A stretch of 64,000 bases of DNA from Bacillota bacterium (GCA_023457255.1 JAEWMB010000033.1:124001-188000); one strand, 5' to 3'; shown: positions 8,074-17,071, counted from the first letter of the stretch. Numbers and translations are program-made. Notes: generated by a model not told the origin, from the letters alone.

Positions 8074-10206
8074 TTAAGACTGCTTTATATTAGCTGCTAC
8101 AATCACTATTTCTGTTTCCGGCTCTACGGTGCATAATTCAATATCTAAAAGCAGCTCTAACTGTTCAAAGTCGTTGGCAGAAAAGTCCATGACACGTGCG
8201 CCAATGCACAAATAGTAGTCCGGACGCGCTATCAATTCTGTTTGATAAACCGCCATTTGTTCCCAAAGCTTCTTTACTTTATCAAGATAATCCTTGGCTG
8301 TTGTCTTAGCTACCATTGCACGTCCCCGCTGTACCTTAATAAATCCTTTGTTATCGAGGATACGAACTGCGGTGGCAGCTCCTGCTATTTCTGTCTTCTC
8401 CCCGAAAACACTAAAATATTTGGTCTTCTCCAATAGTACAATCTGATCTGTCGGAACGCGAAGGTCTCTTGCTGCTATCTCCCTTGCTTCCTCGTCATCA
8501 CAGGCTTTTAATAAGTCCACAGCCTTCACCTCGGTAGAACCGGTAGCAATTGCCGTTACCTTAGAGGTCTGAGGATCGATGTCAATGTGAATTTCTATAC
8601 TTTCCGGTGTCGCGCCACTTTCAATTGCTTTGTTCATTGCTTCCATCTTAAGAGATTGAATCACTTCTTTGGTAGGATTCGGAATGTTACGTTCCACTAC
8701 GTCTCTTACCAAGGAGAGTGCCACACCGATAGAAGAGATAACTTCTGCGTTTTCCGGTATACTGTATTTTAACCCCATCTTTTCCGCAAAGTAAACAATC
8801 AAAGAAGCAGCACCGCCTCCTACACCTACCAGGGAAATCTGATCCTTTTCTAATTTATACTTTTCTGCTAAAGCCAATATGATTGGTTCTATCTTAGCAT
8901 AAGATTTCTCCATTATTTGATTCGCTATCTCTTCCACCGTGGTTTGACAATAATCTGCGAGTGCTTTCATCGCTTTTCTTGCTGCTCCTGCATTTCCATA
9001 AGAAAAATGTTCCGGTTTTACTAAGCCTAATACATTCGCTGCACAGGAATTTGTAATGGTTACCCGCTCTCCGCTTTCCAATCGGATTGCTACATAGTCT
9101 GCCGGGTCTCCTTTCTTTGGTGAGAAGAATTCCACCTTTGCACCCTTTATTTTTTCTTCCTCTGTAAATACAGAATAATCTAATCCTGCAATGTGAGCGG
9201 ATCTAGGCCCTACATCGATAATACCACTTTTATCTGCTCTTACCATGGAACCGCCTGCCACACCTAAAACACGGACATCTAAGGAATTAATGTAGGTAGG
9301 ATGGCCTCCGACTATGGAATAATCGATTGCCGGCCTGCCGTTTTTGATGACGCCAATGTTCGTTGTAGTTCCTCCAACTTCAAAGTAAACACCATTGGAA
9401 GCTCTCAGATACATTAACGAACCCATAACAGAAGCAGCCGGCCCGGAAAGCATGGTAAGCACCGGACGTTTTTTCATCTCTGCGATTTCCATTACACCGC
9501 CGTCACCTCTCATAATCATTAATGGAACATTTACACCTGCTTCTCTTACTGACCCTTCGGTGGAATTTGCAGTATCCAACATCTTTGGAAGGATACTGGC
9601 ATTGATCGCGGCTGTTCTGGTTCTTCTGGTTAAGCCATACAACTTTGTAATATCAGATGCCATTGTGGTTGGAATCTGCTGCTTTGATGCCAACTCATAT
9701 ACTAACTTTTCCGGTCCCGCATCATCTACACCAAATGCCATCGAAGATACAATTACCTGTGCTCCCTGGGAAGCCATGTCATCAATTGCTGTTTTTACGG
9801 ATTCTTCCGTCATTTTCTTTGTTTTGATAAAGCTGTTCAATATCTGAATTTCTTTGTTATTTCCTAAGTCAATATTGGAAATCTGTGTTTGTTTTTTTGC
9901 AAGAAATCCTTCTAATCCTCCCTTTGCCATACCAATAATACCGACTTTGGCAACATCACCTTCTATCAATGCATTCGTTGCCTGAGTAGTGCTATGCGCC
10001 ACAAAGATAACCTCATCCGGTGAAATATTATTTTCCATCAAGCAGTTTCGAAAAGACCTTACCACACCGGCGGCTACTCCACGTGGGTCGTCATGTGTGG
10101 TTTTTACTGATGCTTTACCTATTATTTCATGAGTTTTATTATCGATTGCAACCGCCTTGGTATGTGTTCCACCAACGTCGATACCCATTCTAACCATTCT
10201 GCTCAT
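8074..10206 (-). CDS. Hydantoinase/oxoprolinase family protein (HyuA-like)
   Basis: The 710-aa protein belongs to the ASKHA-fold hydantoinase A/oxoprolinase family, which couples ATP hydrolysis to opening of cyclic amides or, in relatives, acetone/acetophenone carboxylation. It starts MSRMVRMGIDVGGTHTKAVAID (phosphate-1 motif), contains VAHSTTQATNALIEGDVAKVGIIG, and has GGTTTNIGVIKNGRPAIDYS in the second half, with SLVGVGGGAASLI further on. The usual partner, hydantoinase B, is absent nearby, so the exact reaction is open. The start at 10206 has AGGAG 7 nt upstream. It shares the operon with a permease upstream and the HExxH and GntR genes downstream. Confidence 0.9.
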   Translation of the reverse strand: MSRMVRMGIDVGGTHTKAVAIDNKTHEIIGKASVKTTHDDPRGVAAGVVRSFRNCLMENNISPDEVIFVAHSTTQATNALIEGDVAKVGIIGMAKGGLEGFLAKKQTQISNIDLGNNKEIQILNSFIKTKKMTEESVKTAIDDMASQGAQVIVSSMAFGVDDAGPEKLVYELASKQQIPTTMASDITKLYGLTRRTRTAAINASILPKMLDTANSTEGSVREAGVNVPLMIMRGDGGVMEIAEMKKRPVLTMLSGPAASVMGSLMYLRASNGVYFEVGGTTTNIGVIKNGRPAIDYSIVGGHPTYINSLDVRVLGVAGGSMVRADKSGIIDVGPRSAHIAGLDYSVFTEEEKIKGAKVEFFSPKKGDPADYVAIRLESGERVTITNSCAANVLGLVKPEHFSYGNAGAARKAMKALADYCQTTVEEIANQIMEKSYAKIEPIILALAEKYKLEKDQISLVGVGGGAASLIVYFAEKMGLKYSIPENAEVISSIGVALSLVRDVVERNIPNPTKEVIQSLKMEAMNKAIESGATPESIEIHIDIDPQTSKVTAIATGSTEVKAVDLLKACDDEEAREIAARDLRVPTDQIVLLEKTKYFSVFGEKTEIAGAATAVRILDNKGFIKVQRGRAMVAKTTAKDYLDKVKKLWEQMAVYQTELIARPDYYLCIGARVMDFSANDFEQLELLLDIELCTVEPETEIVIVAANIKQS

Positions 10207-10331
10207 AGTTTTCTCCTTTTTTCCGTCAATACATGATGAGCCAACAAGCTTATTCTATCATAGATAGATTACTCAAAAATCATGCTTTCATACGACTAAA
10301 ATCGTGCTTGCTATTTAAACTAATTTGTAAA

Positions 10332-10360
10332 ACTGGCTGCCATAGAAATCAGCAGCCAGT
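10332..10360 (-). terminator. Intercistronic hairpin after the permease gene
   Basis: ACTGGCTGC and GCAGCCAGT form a perfect 9-bp stem with an 11-base loop. On the minus strand TTTTAC follows, so it may partly terminate and lower expression of the downstream genes relative to the permease. Confidence 0.6.
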
Positions 10361-10369
10361 AGAAATCTT

Positions 10370-11719
10370 TTATACTAGATGACCATACATAACGAATACT
10401 ATAATGCAAAGTATGATACCAATAATCCATCCGGTAGGGATTGACATCTTCATGTAATCTTTCGTTGATACTTTCGTATAACCAAAGCCCCATGCTACCC
10501 AGGACTGAGTAACATCAAGGTGCTGAGGTGCTACCGTTGTTACTGCAAATAGTGGATATAAAAATTGGACCGGCCAAGCCATTGCTGAAACAAGAACAGC
10601 TAGGATCGCAGCTCCGCAGCCAACCAAATTCATAGGACCACGGAAGAATCCTAACGGTGTCAGGATTGCAAATGCAATACATAAGATGAAAGCACTCGTT
10701 GGGACAAAACCACCAAGCAGTTCCCTAAAGTATGGAGATGCATAGTTCGCTGCATTATTAAACATCGCTAAGGTTAATAAGAAACCAACCATCGGAGCTA
10801 CGTCAATAGCACCGTCTGCAAATTGCTTTGCTAACATTCGCCCGATATTGGAGAAGCCGCCCTTTAGCTTACCACAAGTTAATAATGCATACAGGCCGGA
10901 TACAATAAATCCGAAGATAATTGGAATCTTAAACACGATGACGCCGATTACCGGAAGAATTACTGCAATCCAGGAAATAGCAGGTGCATTTTCTGCATTA
11001 CCGGTATCCGCCGTTGCTGCCCATGCATGAGATAACTTCTTCTTGTTCATAAAAATATTGGATACGATAAGAACAACAATTAAGGATACAATCATTGCAA
11101 TAATACCGAATTTAAAATAACTATTATAATCATAGTCTGCAAAGTTCTTATCGGCAGTAACAAATATACCATGGTATTGTTTGAAGTTTACAATATTTCC
11201 AAAAATACCTGCCATGATGGACCCCATAAATGAGAATAAAGCTATTGGGGAAGGTATTCCAAGGGACAGCATAATCGGTAAAACGATAACTGCGATAGAG
11301 ATTACCGGTCCAATCCCTGTCATAGAAGTAAAAATCACTGCTGTAACAATACATAACAGAGTCATTGTCACTCTAGGCCGGTCACCGCCTAATTCGACAA
11401 CCTTTCGTATCAGAGTGGCTGCAATTCCTGTATCAATTAAAATTCGTCCAAAGAATGCCCCAAAGAAAATATTAACTAAAATTGACTTACCATAGTTTTC
11501 TGGTCCTGTCTGAAATACATTCGTTAGGACATCAATCACAGTTTGCCCTTCCATTGCCGCGTTTGGTACTATTGCGTTTCCTATCAGCGCAAGTGCCACC
11601 CAAAACACCGACATTGTAAAGAACCCCACCATAAGATTATGTCCCTTGACGCAGTACCATACCAGTCCAAAAAATGACAGGATCATGATGATACCAATAA
11701 TGATGTTTACAGCTTCCAT
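10370..11719 (-). CDS. Ion-transporter-superfamily permease (citrate/gluconate-transporter-like)
   Basis: The 449-aa integral membrane protein has about 11-12 helices. Its sequence (NIIIGIIMILSFFGLVWYC at the N-terminus, GAFFGRILIDTGIAATLIRKV, TSMTGIGPVISIAVIVLPIM, GFFRGPMNLVGCGAAILAVL) resembles the ion-transporter superfamily (CitMHS/GntP-like) that imports organic acids. The substrate is unknown; the linked hydantoinase-like protein suggests a cyclic amide, amino-acid derivative or organic acid. The ATG at 11719 has AGGAGG 8 nt upstream. It is the first gene of a four-gene operon whose upstream region carries three operator palindromes. Confidence 0.85.
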   Translation of the reverse strand: MEAVNIIIGIIMILSFFGLVWYCVKGHNLMVGFFTMSVFWVALALIGNAIVPNAAMEGQTVIDVLTNVFQTGPENYGKSILVNIFFGAFFGRILIDTGIAATLIRKVVELGGDRPRVTMTLLCIVTAVIFTSMTGIGPVISIAVIVLPIMLSLGIPSPIALFSFMGSIMAGIFGNIVNFKQYHGIFVTADKNFADYDYNSYFKFGIIAMIVSLIVVLIVSNIFMNKKKLSHAWAATADTGNAENAPAISWIAVILPVIGVIVFKIPIIFGFIVSGLYALLTCGKLKGGFSNIGRMLAKQFADGAIDVAPMVGFLLTLAMFNNAANYASPYFRELLGGFVPTSAFILCIAFAILTPLGFFRGPMNLVGCGAAILAVLVSAMAWPVQFLYPLFAVTTVAPQHLDVTQSWVAWGFGYTKVSTKDYMKMSIPTGWIIGIILCIIVFVMYGHLV

Positions 11720-11787
11720 AAGAATACCCTCCTAATAAAGTATGAGTTATAACAAGCAGAGCGATTTCCCGCTTCACATGCCATAAT

Positions 11788-11856
11788 AACTAACTTGTCA
11801 TTTTATCAACTAACATGTTAGTTATCTTAATTGCATACTAACATGTTAGTTTGCAA
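11788..11856 (-). promoter_or_regulatory. Three palindromic operator copies upstream of the permease operon
   Basis: A perfect 16-bp palindrome AACTAACATGTTAGTT lies at 11808-11823. A second copy at 11837-11850 (ACTAACATGTTAGT) is extended by TTGCA/TGCAA arms at 11831-11856. A third, three-mismatch copy lies at 11788-11803. Starts are spaced 20 and about 28 bp. This is the arrangement expected for a dimeric GntR-family repressor, and a GntR gene ends this operon; the link is inference. Confidence 0.65.
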
Positions 11857-12069
11857 CTGTCAATAGTTTTTGTATATTATGTACATTTAGCTCATTTTAT
11901 ATAACTGCTCTATAGTAACAATATACATTATTAGAAAAGATAATTATGAATTAAGTATTATTTATATCTAAATTATTTATAATACGCTTAAATTCTGCCA
12001 TTCAGACATTTCTTTTTGCAGAACTTTCCTTTACTTAAAATGAAACGATATGGCAAAACATATAATAAA
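11857..12069. other. Intergenic stretch without a recognised gene
   Basis: This AT-rich sequence lies between the permease operators and the rpsR terminator. I see no reading frame with a ribosome site and no further copy of the palindrome. A promoter for the permease operon should lie here. Confidence 0.4.
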
Positions 12070-12105
12070 AAGAACCGTCTCACAGTTTCCTATGAAGCGG
12101 TTCTT
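12070..12105 (-). terminator. Terminator of the rpsF-ssb-rpsR operon
   Basis: AAGAACCG and CGGTTCTT pair (8 bp) across a 20-base loop, and the minus strand continues TTTTTATT after the stem. Confidence 0.75.
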
Positions 12106-12123
12106 ATTATTTGATATCTTTAA

Positions 12124-12399
12124 TTAGTCTAAAGTGTAAGGCATTAAAGCAATGTGACGGGCACGCTTAACAGCTACAGTAAGAGCTCTCTGGTGCTTTG
12201 CACAGTTTCCAGTGATTCTTCTAGGAAGAATCTTACCTCTTTCGGAAACATATCTCTTTAACTTATTTACATCCTTATAATCGATCTCTTTGTGATTCTT
12301 ATCTGCACAGAAAGCACAAACTTTCTTTCTTCTACGGGTCATACGTCTCTTCATCGGAGCGTCGCCCTTATCGCCTTTATCTTGTTTATTAAAAGCCAT
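12124..12399 (-). CDS. rpsR: 30S ribosomal protein S18
   Basis: S18 pairs with S6 on the platform of the 30S subunit. The 91-aa sequence has [29 protein letters not shown], then [37 protein letters not shown], diagnostic for S18. A CxxC (CAFC) and a later CAKH form the zinc-ribbon-type version of the protein. The N-terminal extension ([19 protein letters not shown]) is charged and slightly long. AAGGAGG lies 7 nt before the ATG. It is third in the operon after rpsF and ssb. Confidence 0.97.
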
Positions 12400-12476
12400 T
12401 TTTATTTCCTCCTTATTCGATACCGTAGATTTTCATCTGCGATTTTGTTCTTATACATATCAGGATCTTCCAGGTA

Positions 12477-12917
12477 TTAGTTAAATGGTAACTCCTCGTC
12501 AATTCCATCTGGGATGTTCATAAAACCATCACCAACAGCTGCACTTGGAGTAGGTCTTGCCGATGGCTGATATCCACCAGACTCACCGCCTGATGCATTC
12601 TTACTTTCTGCAAATTCCTGCTCGTCCACGATAATCTGAACACTGTAAACCTTCTGGCCTTCTTTGTTCGTATAATTATCCTGCTGGATTCTTCCGGAAA
12701 TTAAGATTCGAGTACCTTGTTTCAAATATTTTTCTGCAAACTCAGCATTTCTACCAAAAGCAGTACAGTTAAAAAAGTCTGCATCCGGTTCACCGTCTCT
12801 CTTAAAGGAACGGTTTACTGCCAAAGAATATCTTGCAATTGCAAGAGAATTCGCGCCTTGAGAATATCTGATTTCTGGGTCTCTGGTAAGTCTACCCATT
12901 AAGATGACTTTGTTCAT
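12477..12917 (-). CDS. ssb: Single-stranded DNA-binding protein
   Basis: SSB coats single-stranded DNA during replication, recombination and repair. The 146-aa protein starts MNKVILMGRLTRDPEIRYSQG and has the OB-fold signature ADFFNCTAFGRNAEFAEKYLKQG and RISGRIQ-like strands. A Gly/Ser/Pro-rich linker and a C-terminal acidic tip ending DEELPFN follow; the tip normally docks partner proteins. It lies between rpsF and rpsR, the standard Firmicutes position. The ATG at 12917 follows AGGGGG. Confidence 0.97.
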   Translation of the reverse strand: MNKVILMGRLTRDPEIRYSQGANSLAIARYSLAVNRSFKRDGEPDADFFNCTAFGRNAEFAEKYLKQGTRILISGRIQQDNYTNKEGQKVYSVQIIVDEQEFAESKNASGGESGGYQPSARPTPSAAVGDGFMNIPDGIDEELPFN

Positions 12918-12936
12918 TTAAGGATAACCCCCTTTA

Positions 12937-13224
12937 TTATGCGTCCTGTCTAATGCATAAAAATCTGATTACGTTCTCCATAATACGAATTCTTTGTTCA
13001 ACTTCGTTTGGAGTTGTAGAATCAGAATCGAATTTGATGAAATAATAATAACCTTCTTTCATCTTTTGGATTTCGTAAGCAAGTCTCTTCTTACCCCAAT
13101 CATCAACGTTAGTAATGTTACCGCCGAATCTTGTAATAAGCTCTTTTACAGCTTCCACTGTAGCATTTTTTGCTTCATCCTCGATTTTTGCATTTACAAC
13201 TAAGGCTAATTCATATTTGTTCAT
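12937..13224 (-). CDS. rpsF: 30S ribosomal protein S6
   Basis: The 95-aa protein starts MNKYELALVVNAKIEDE and contains FGGNITNVDDWGKKRLAYEIQKMKEGYY, the S6 core, and ends VMENVIRFLCIRQDA. I chose the ATG at 13222-13224: AGGAGG lies 9 nt upstream, while an in-frame GTG four codons earlier overlaps that ribosome site. It is first in the rpsF-ssb-rpsR operon behind a good sigma-A promoter at 13303-13331. S6:S18 may autoregulate the operon. Confidence 0.96.
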   Translation of the reverse strand: MNKYELALVVNAKIEDEAKNATVEAVKELITRFGGNITNVDDWGKKRLAYEIQKMKEGYYYFIKFDSDSTTPNEVEQRIRIMENVIRFLCIRQDA

Positions 13225-13252
13225 AGTTGCGTGCACCTCCTTTTGGTCTCTG

Positions 13253-13272
13253 GCCCTCTTTTTTAAGAGAGC
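13253..13272 (-). promoter_or_regulatory. Leader hairpin of rpsF
   Basis: On the minus strand GCTCTCTT-AAAA-AAGAGGGC can fold into an 8-bp stem (one G-U pair) with an AAAA loop, about 20 nt before the ribosome site. It occupies the place of S6:S18 autoregulatory leaders in other bacteria, but I do not see their conserved rRNA-mimic motif. Confidence 0.35.
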
Positions 13273-13302
13273 AAGGAATTAATATACATATCACAATTTA
13301 AT

Positions 13303-13331
13303 ATTATAACATAATAAAAATGCTTGTGCAA
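13303..13331 (-). promoter_or_regulatory. Sigma-A promoter of rpsF-ssb-rpsR
   Basis: On the minus strand TTGCAC (13331-13326), a 17-nt spacer and a perfect TATAAT (13308-13303) precede rpsF. Confidence 0.8.
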
Positions 13332-13455
13332 GCCACAATTTGCAAGAAAGTCTCATTGGTACAATAGAAAAATTGTTATTTTCTTATACATATTGCCCAC
13401 ATTCTTAGGCTTGCGGGCAATTGTGGGCAAAAGTTAATAAGTAATTATCATTATT

Positions 13456-13644
13456 TTAAAAGATAGCTTCTGCTGATAACTTTGCAATACCGGCTGCCAT
13501 CGAGGTAAGCTTTGACTGACTAAGCGGATACTCCTTTTCTCCTTGTAATATCCAGGCAGCCCCTTCTTTTACGAAAACAAAGCTTTCATCTGGCATAGTT
13601 ACTGAGATATTAACAATACTATCGGACTCAAAATCATTTAACAT
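13456..13644 (-). pseudogene. Remnant of a DUF4340-type gene
   Basis: A 62-codon frame directly follows gldG. Its sequence (SDSIVNISVTMPDESFVFVKEG, then AAWILQGEKEYPLSQSKLTSMAAGIAKLSAEAIF) resembles an internal segment of DUF4340 proteins, the 300-500-aa membrane-anchored proteins that usually follow the GldG-like gene. The N-terminal membrane anchor and everything after the first repeat are absent, and only a poor ribosome site precedes the first ATG. I read it as a gene eroded by internal or terminal deletions. A genuinely short derivative is possible. Confidence 0.6.
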
Positions 13645-13653
13645 GCATAGACA

Positions 13654-15105
13654 CTATTTTCTCCTCCTGCGAACCACAACTGTAACGCCTGCAGCCAGAA
13701 AGAACAATGGAAGGATTACAACGACAGCAATACCGATTTTATTCTTCTGTGCTGTGGTTAAGGATACCATTGGTTCGTCAAGACTGGTAGAACGAATCGA
13801 TAGCGAATTTTCCTGACCCGACATCTCATTAATTGTATTAATGATTAAGTCAGCATTACCAAAGCTGCCTGTCTGTAAATATTGATCGTCTAAGAATGCC
13901 TTCCCGGTATAAACAGCAATTCTTGTTTCTTCTTCGCCTGCTGTCTCTTTTGCTTCCAGTCCTAATATAAATGGACCTTGTATGTCGTTTTCTTCTTTAT
14001 CTGCTACCGTAGAGTTCTTATTTATCTTGGAGTATGCACTGTCAGAGGTTTTTAAGATGGTATCTGTCTCTATCGTTTCTCTTATATCATCACGAATTGC
14101 AAGCCCGCTTCCTACCGGTACTATGATGTATTTTTTATCCTTGATATTTTTCACGAACTCATGGCTGGATATCTTTGGTACCAAAAGTGTCGGATACCTG
14201 CTGCTCATTGTATACTGTGAATCCCCTTCTACGACAAAACCTTCTACAACATCCACTCCATAATAATTTAAAATACTAATTACATTAGGCAGAGAATAGG
14301 TAACATAGTCGGCGAAAAAAATCGCATCTCCGCCTTTGATTAAGTAATCTTTTATTAAAGCTGTCTCCTCCTCGGTCAAATCATACTGAGGCATATTAAT
14401 GATTAAAACATCACCATCTTGTGGAACGGACTGTGCCGTTAAAGAGCTGAACTCTGTTGCTGTAATGTTATTATCTTTAAATAAACCAGATAAATAAGAA
14501 GTTATCGAAGATTCTCCGTGTCCTGTTAAGGTATAAACGGTTGGCAAATCTTCATTTGTTACAGCAGCAATTGCTGCATCAATCTGTGCTTCAACCTTTA
14601 AGCCGGTCACATCATATTGATAAGTTGTATAATTAATTTCATAGTCAAGCAAATCTTGATATGCAATGTATTTCGCCGCATTGGTATCTTCATTCACAAC
14701 GAGAAAACTCTGTGCGGCAATCTCATCCTCTACATATTGGGAAGCGAATTTGGGATATTGAACCGGATCTTTATATTTTACCGATACCTTGCTATTGATA
14801 TTGTCATAGTTATCGGCAATTCGTTTAAACTCATCGATTTCATCACCGCTTTCCACCAGATAGTAAATCGTAATGTTATGATTAATACCCTTAATTAATT
14901 CTTTGGTTCCATCAGTTAGAGAATACTTGCTGTCCGCGGTTAAGTCCCTGGTAATATCAAGTTCCTGAACAAATAAATTAATCAATAATACAATCATAAT
15001 TACAACCGCAGATACAATTGTTGCATAAGCTCCTCCCTTAAATTTACGACTCTGAAAGGAGGATTTGATTCTTTTCCCAATGTTATGTTCTTTTCTCTCA
15101 CTCAT
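13654..15105 (-). CDS. GldG-family ABC transporter auxiliary protein
   Basis: The 483-aa protein has an N-terminal membrane helix (about residues 25-47), a large extracytoplasmic DUF/GldG domain (TADSKYSLTDGTKELIKGI, TLTGHGESS, GDVLIINMPQYDLTEEE with LIKGGDAIFF), and a C-terminal helix (IGIAVVVILPLFFLAAGVTVV) before RRRRK. In Flavobacteria GldFG support gliding and secretion; in Firmicutes the role of the homologous operon is unknown. The start at 15105 has AGGAGGGG 7 nt upstream and lies 13 nt after gldF. Order: ATPase, permease, GldG-like, DUF4340 remnant. Confidence 0.88.
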   Translation of the reverse strand: MSERKEHNIGKRIKSSFQSRKFKGGAYATIVSAVVIMIVLLINLFVQELDITRDLTADSKYSLTDGTKELIKGINHNITIYYLVESGDEIDEFKRIADNYDNINSKVSVKYKDPVQYPKFASQYVEDEIAAQSFLVVNEDTNAAKYIAYQDLLDYEINYTTYQYDVTGLKVEAQIDAAIAAVTNEDLPTVYTLTGHGESSITSYLSGLFKDNNITATEFSSLTAQSVPQDGDVLIINMPQYDLTEEETALIKDYLIKGGDAIFFADYVTYSLPNVISILNYYGVDVVEGFVVEGDSQYTMSSRYPTLLVPKISSHEFVKNIKDKKYIIVPVGSGLAIRDDIRETIETDTILKTSDSAYSKINKNSTVADKEENDIQGPFILGLEAKETAGEEETRIAVYTGKAFLDDQYLQTGSFGNADLIINTINEMSGQENSLSIRSTSLDEPMVSLTTAQKNKIGIAVVVILPLFFLAAGVTVVVRRRRK

Positions 15106-15118
15106 GGCATTTCCCCTC

Positions 15119-15982
15119 CTAGCTCCATCTTCTCTTTTTCATTGCTTGAATCGTTAAGAATACAAAAATTCCAATTACACTTAGGTAATATATTACGGAT
15201 GACAAATCAAAAATTTCGTAAACAAAACTATCGAATCTCGTACTAACCGTTAACCAATCAAAAAATTTTACTACGGAGCCATCATAAATACTTGGCTTTA
15301 TAAAATAAAATCCGATAATGATACCGGCTCCTAATAAAGCGGCCAGAATCGTAAAAGTTAGGTTATGCATAAGGACATAGGTGATAACTGCCAGCAGTAA
15401 CATAAGAAGCAGAAAAACTTTTACTGCTGTAAGGTTATCTGTTGGCAGTACTTGACCAAGGGTTGCACTAAGGGTTGTAATTAATACCACTGCAAAGGTT
15501 ATAATCGCTGCAAATGCCTGACTTTCTGTCATTGAGGAGATAAACAAACCGATGGCTAAATAAGCCGCACCCATCAAAAAAAAGGCAAGTATCGCAGAAT
15601 AAGAGGAAATTAAATTTACATTACCATATTGATACAGTACCAACGGATAAACTCCTGAGATAACCATTACTATCGCAAATACTGTTAATACCGCAGCGTA
15701 TTTTCCAAAAATAATTTTTTCTATGGATACCGGCGAGGTCAATAAAAGCTGATCTGTTTTCTGACGACTTTCTTCTGCCATAATTCTCATCGTAATCATC
15801 GGAATTAAAAGTGTAAAGAAATAACGTATCCCATATAGTGAATACGAGTAATTTGCATATCCGGAATAAACATTGTTCATATAAAAATAGAGTCCGATAA
15901 AGAATAGAAAGAATGCAATAAATAAATAACCGATTATGGAATTAAAATAAGCCCTGAGTTCTTTTTTATAAATTGCTATCAT
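15119..15982 (-). CDS. ABC-2 type permease, GldF-like
   Basis: The 287-aa membrane protein has six predicted helices. It begins MIAIYKKELRAYFNSIIGYLF, typical for ABC-2/GldF permeases, and carries the conserved RIMAEESRQKTDQLLLTSPVSIEKIIFGKY segment between helices 2 and 3. I use the ATG at 15980-15982 (GGGGAGG 9 nt upstream); the ATG at 16000 overlaps the ribosome site itself. The gene starts inside the 3' end of the ATPase gene (17-nt overlap), which implies coupled translation. Substrate unknown. Confidence 0.9.
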   Translation of the reverse strand: MIAIYKKELRAYFNSIIGYLFIAFFLFFIGLYFYMNNVYSGYANYSYSLYGIRYFFTLLIPMITMRIMAEESRQKTDQLLLTSPVSIEKIIFGKYAAVLTVFAIVMVISGVYPLVLYQYGNVNLISSYSAILAFFLMGAAYLAIGLFISSMTESQAFAAIITFAVVLITTLSATLGQVLPTDNLTAVKVFLLLMLLLAVITYVLMHNLTFTILAALLGAGIIIGFYFIKPSIYDGSVVKFFDWLTVSTRFDSFVYEIFDLSSVIYYLSVIGIFVFLTIQAMKKRRWS

Positions 15983-17030
15983 CTCTTGTATCCTCCCCAT
16001 TGTCTTTTTTTATTTGAATATCACCAGGAATATCTGAAATACTTTGCTGTACTTTCACTTTCCCCTCTTCAGATTTTATATCTTCAGGCTCCCTATCTTC
16101 GTTCTTGGTTAATTGAAGGAAGATATCTTCAAGAGTTACTGATGTTGTGTGCATTTCATATATCGGACAGTTCCGATTCGCAAGAGCGTAAAAAACTCCT
16201 TCACGAATATCACTGTCAAGACTTTGCTGAATGGAAACCTCAACTAGTTGTGTCTCTTTATTTTTCTTCACTTCTATTTTTTCAATCCCATCCAAAATAC
16301 TGAGAGCCTTTTCTACAATATGTTTATCACCTTTCACGGAAAGTGACAGATTATTCATACCCTTCTGATGCTTTGCCAGCATCTCAGGCGTATCACTTGC
16401 AATAAGTTTGCCTCGATTTATAATCATGATCGTATCACATACCGCACTAATTTCAGAAAGAATGTGAGAGCTTAAAATAATGGTGTGCCGCTTTGCAAGA
16501 TCACGAATTAGGTCACGGACCTCAATAATTTGCATAGGATCCAAACCTACCGTAGGCTCATCTAAAATAATAACTTCCGGATAACCAATGATTGCTTGTG
16601 CAAAGCCAACTCTTTGGCGGTAACCTTTGGATAGGTGCTTAATGAGGCGGTGTTCTGCTTCCCTAAGACTAATCCGGTCCATAATTTCTTCTATCATTGA
16701 TTTTCTCTGTGGCTTTGGAACTTTCTTAAGTTCAGCTACAAATACCAGGTATTCCCGCACTGTCATATCCGGATAAACTGGAGGTTGTTCCGGAAGATAG
16801 CCAATACTTTTTTTTGCCTCCTCGGGTTCCTCATATATATCATGTCCATTGATAATTACAGTTCCTTCCGTGGCTGATATGTAGCCTGTAAGCATGTTCA
16901 TAGTTGTAGACTTCCCTGCACCATTCGGTCCTAAAAACCCTAGTATCTGTCCTCTTTCTACCGTGAAGCTAAGGTGATCGACAGCCAAATGATTTCCATA
17001 TTTCTTCACTAAACCTTTTACTTCAATCAA
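15966..17030 (-). CDS. ABC transporter ATP-binding protein, GldA-like
   Basis: The 354-aa protein contains Walker A GPNGAGKST, Q-loop YLPEQPPVYPDMTV, signature LSKGYRQRVG, Walker B VIILDEPTVGLDP and the switch His in SSHI. After the roughly 240-residue nucleotide-binding domain there is a C-terminal extension ending in a charged, Asp/Glu/Lys-rich tail (about 60 residues), longer than usual. The start is TTG at 17030 behind GGAGGAG. It energises the GldF-like permease encoded next. An inverted repeat at 17072-17117 could be its control site. Confidence 0.93.
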   Translation of the reverse strand: MIEVKGLVKKYGNHLAVDHLSFTVERGQILGFLGPNGAGKSTTMNMLTGYISATEGTVIINGHDIYEEPEEAKKSIGYLPEQPPVYPDMTVREYLVFVAELKKVPKPQRKSMIEEIMDRISLREAEHRLIKHLSKGYRQRVGFAQAIIGYPEVIILDEPTVGLDPMQIIEVRDLIRDLAKRHTIILSSHILSEISAVCDTIMIINRGKLIASDTPEMLAKHQKGMNNLSLSVKGDKHIVEKALSILDGIEKIEVKKNKETQLVEVSIQQSLDSDIREGVFYALANRNCPIYEMHTTSVTLEDIFLQLTKNEDREPEDIKSEEGKVKVQQSISDIPGDIQIKKDNGEDTRDDSNL

Positions 17031-17071
17031 CTTTTTCTCCTCCTTTGATCCAAACCATCAAACTCCCTGTA

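Noticed and set aside
11788..11856. Palindromes as a transposon end or attachment site
   Set aside because: No transposase or integrase lies nearby, and the position before an operon that encodes a GntR regulator fits operators.
12292..12480. 62-codon plus-strand frame across rpsR and its upstream region
   Set aside because: It is antisense to a certain ribosomal protein gene.
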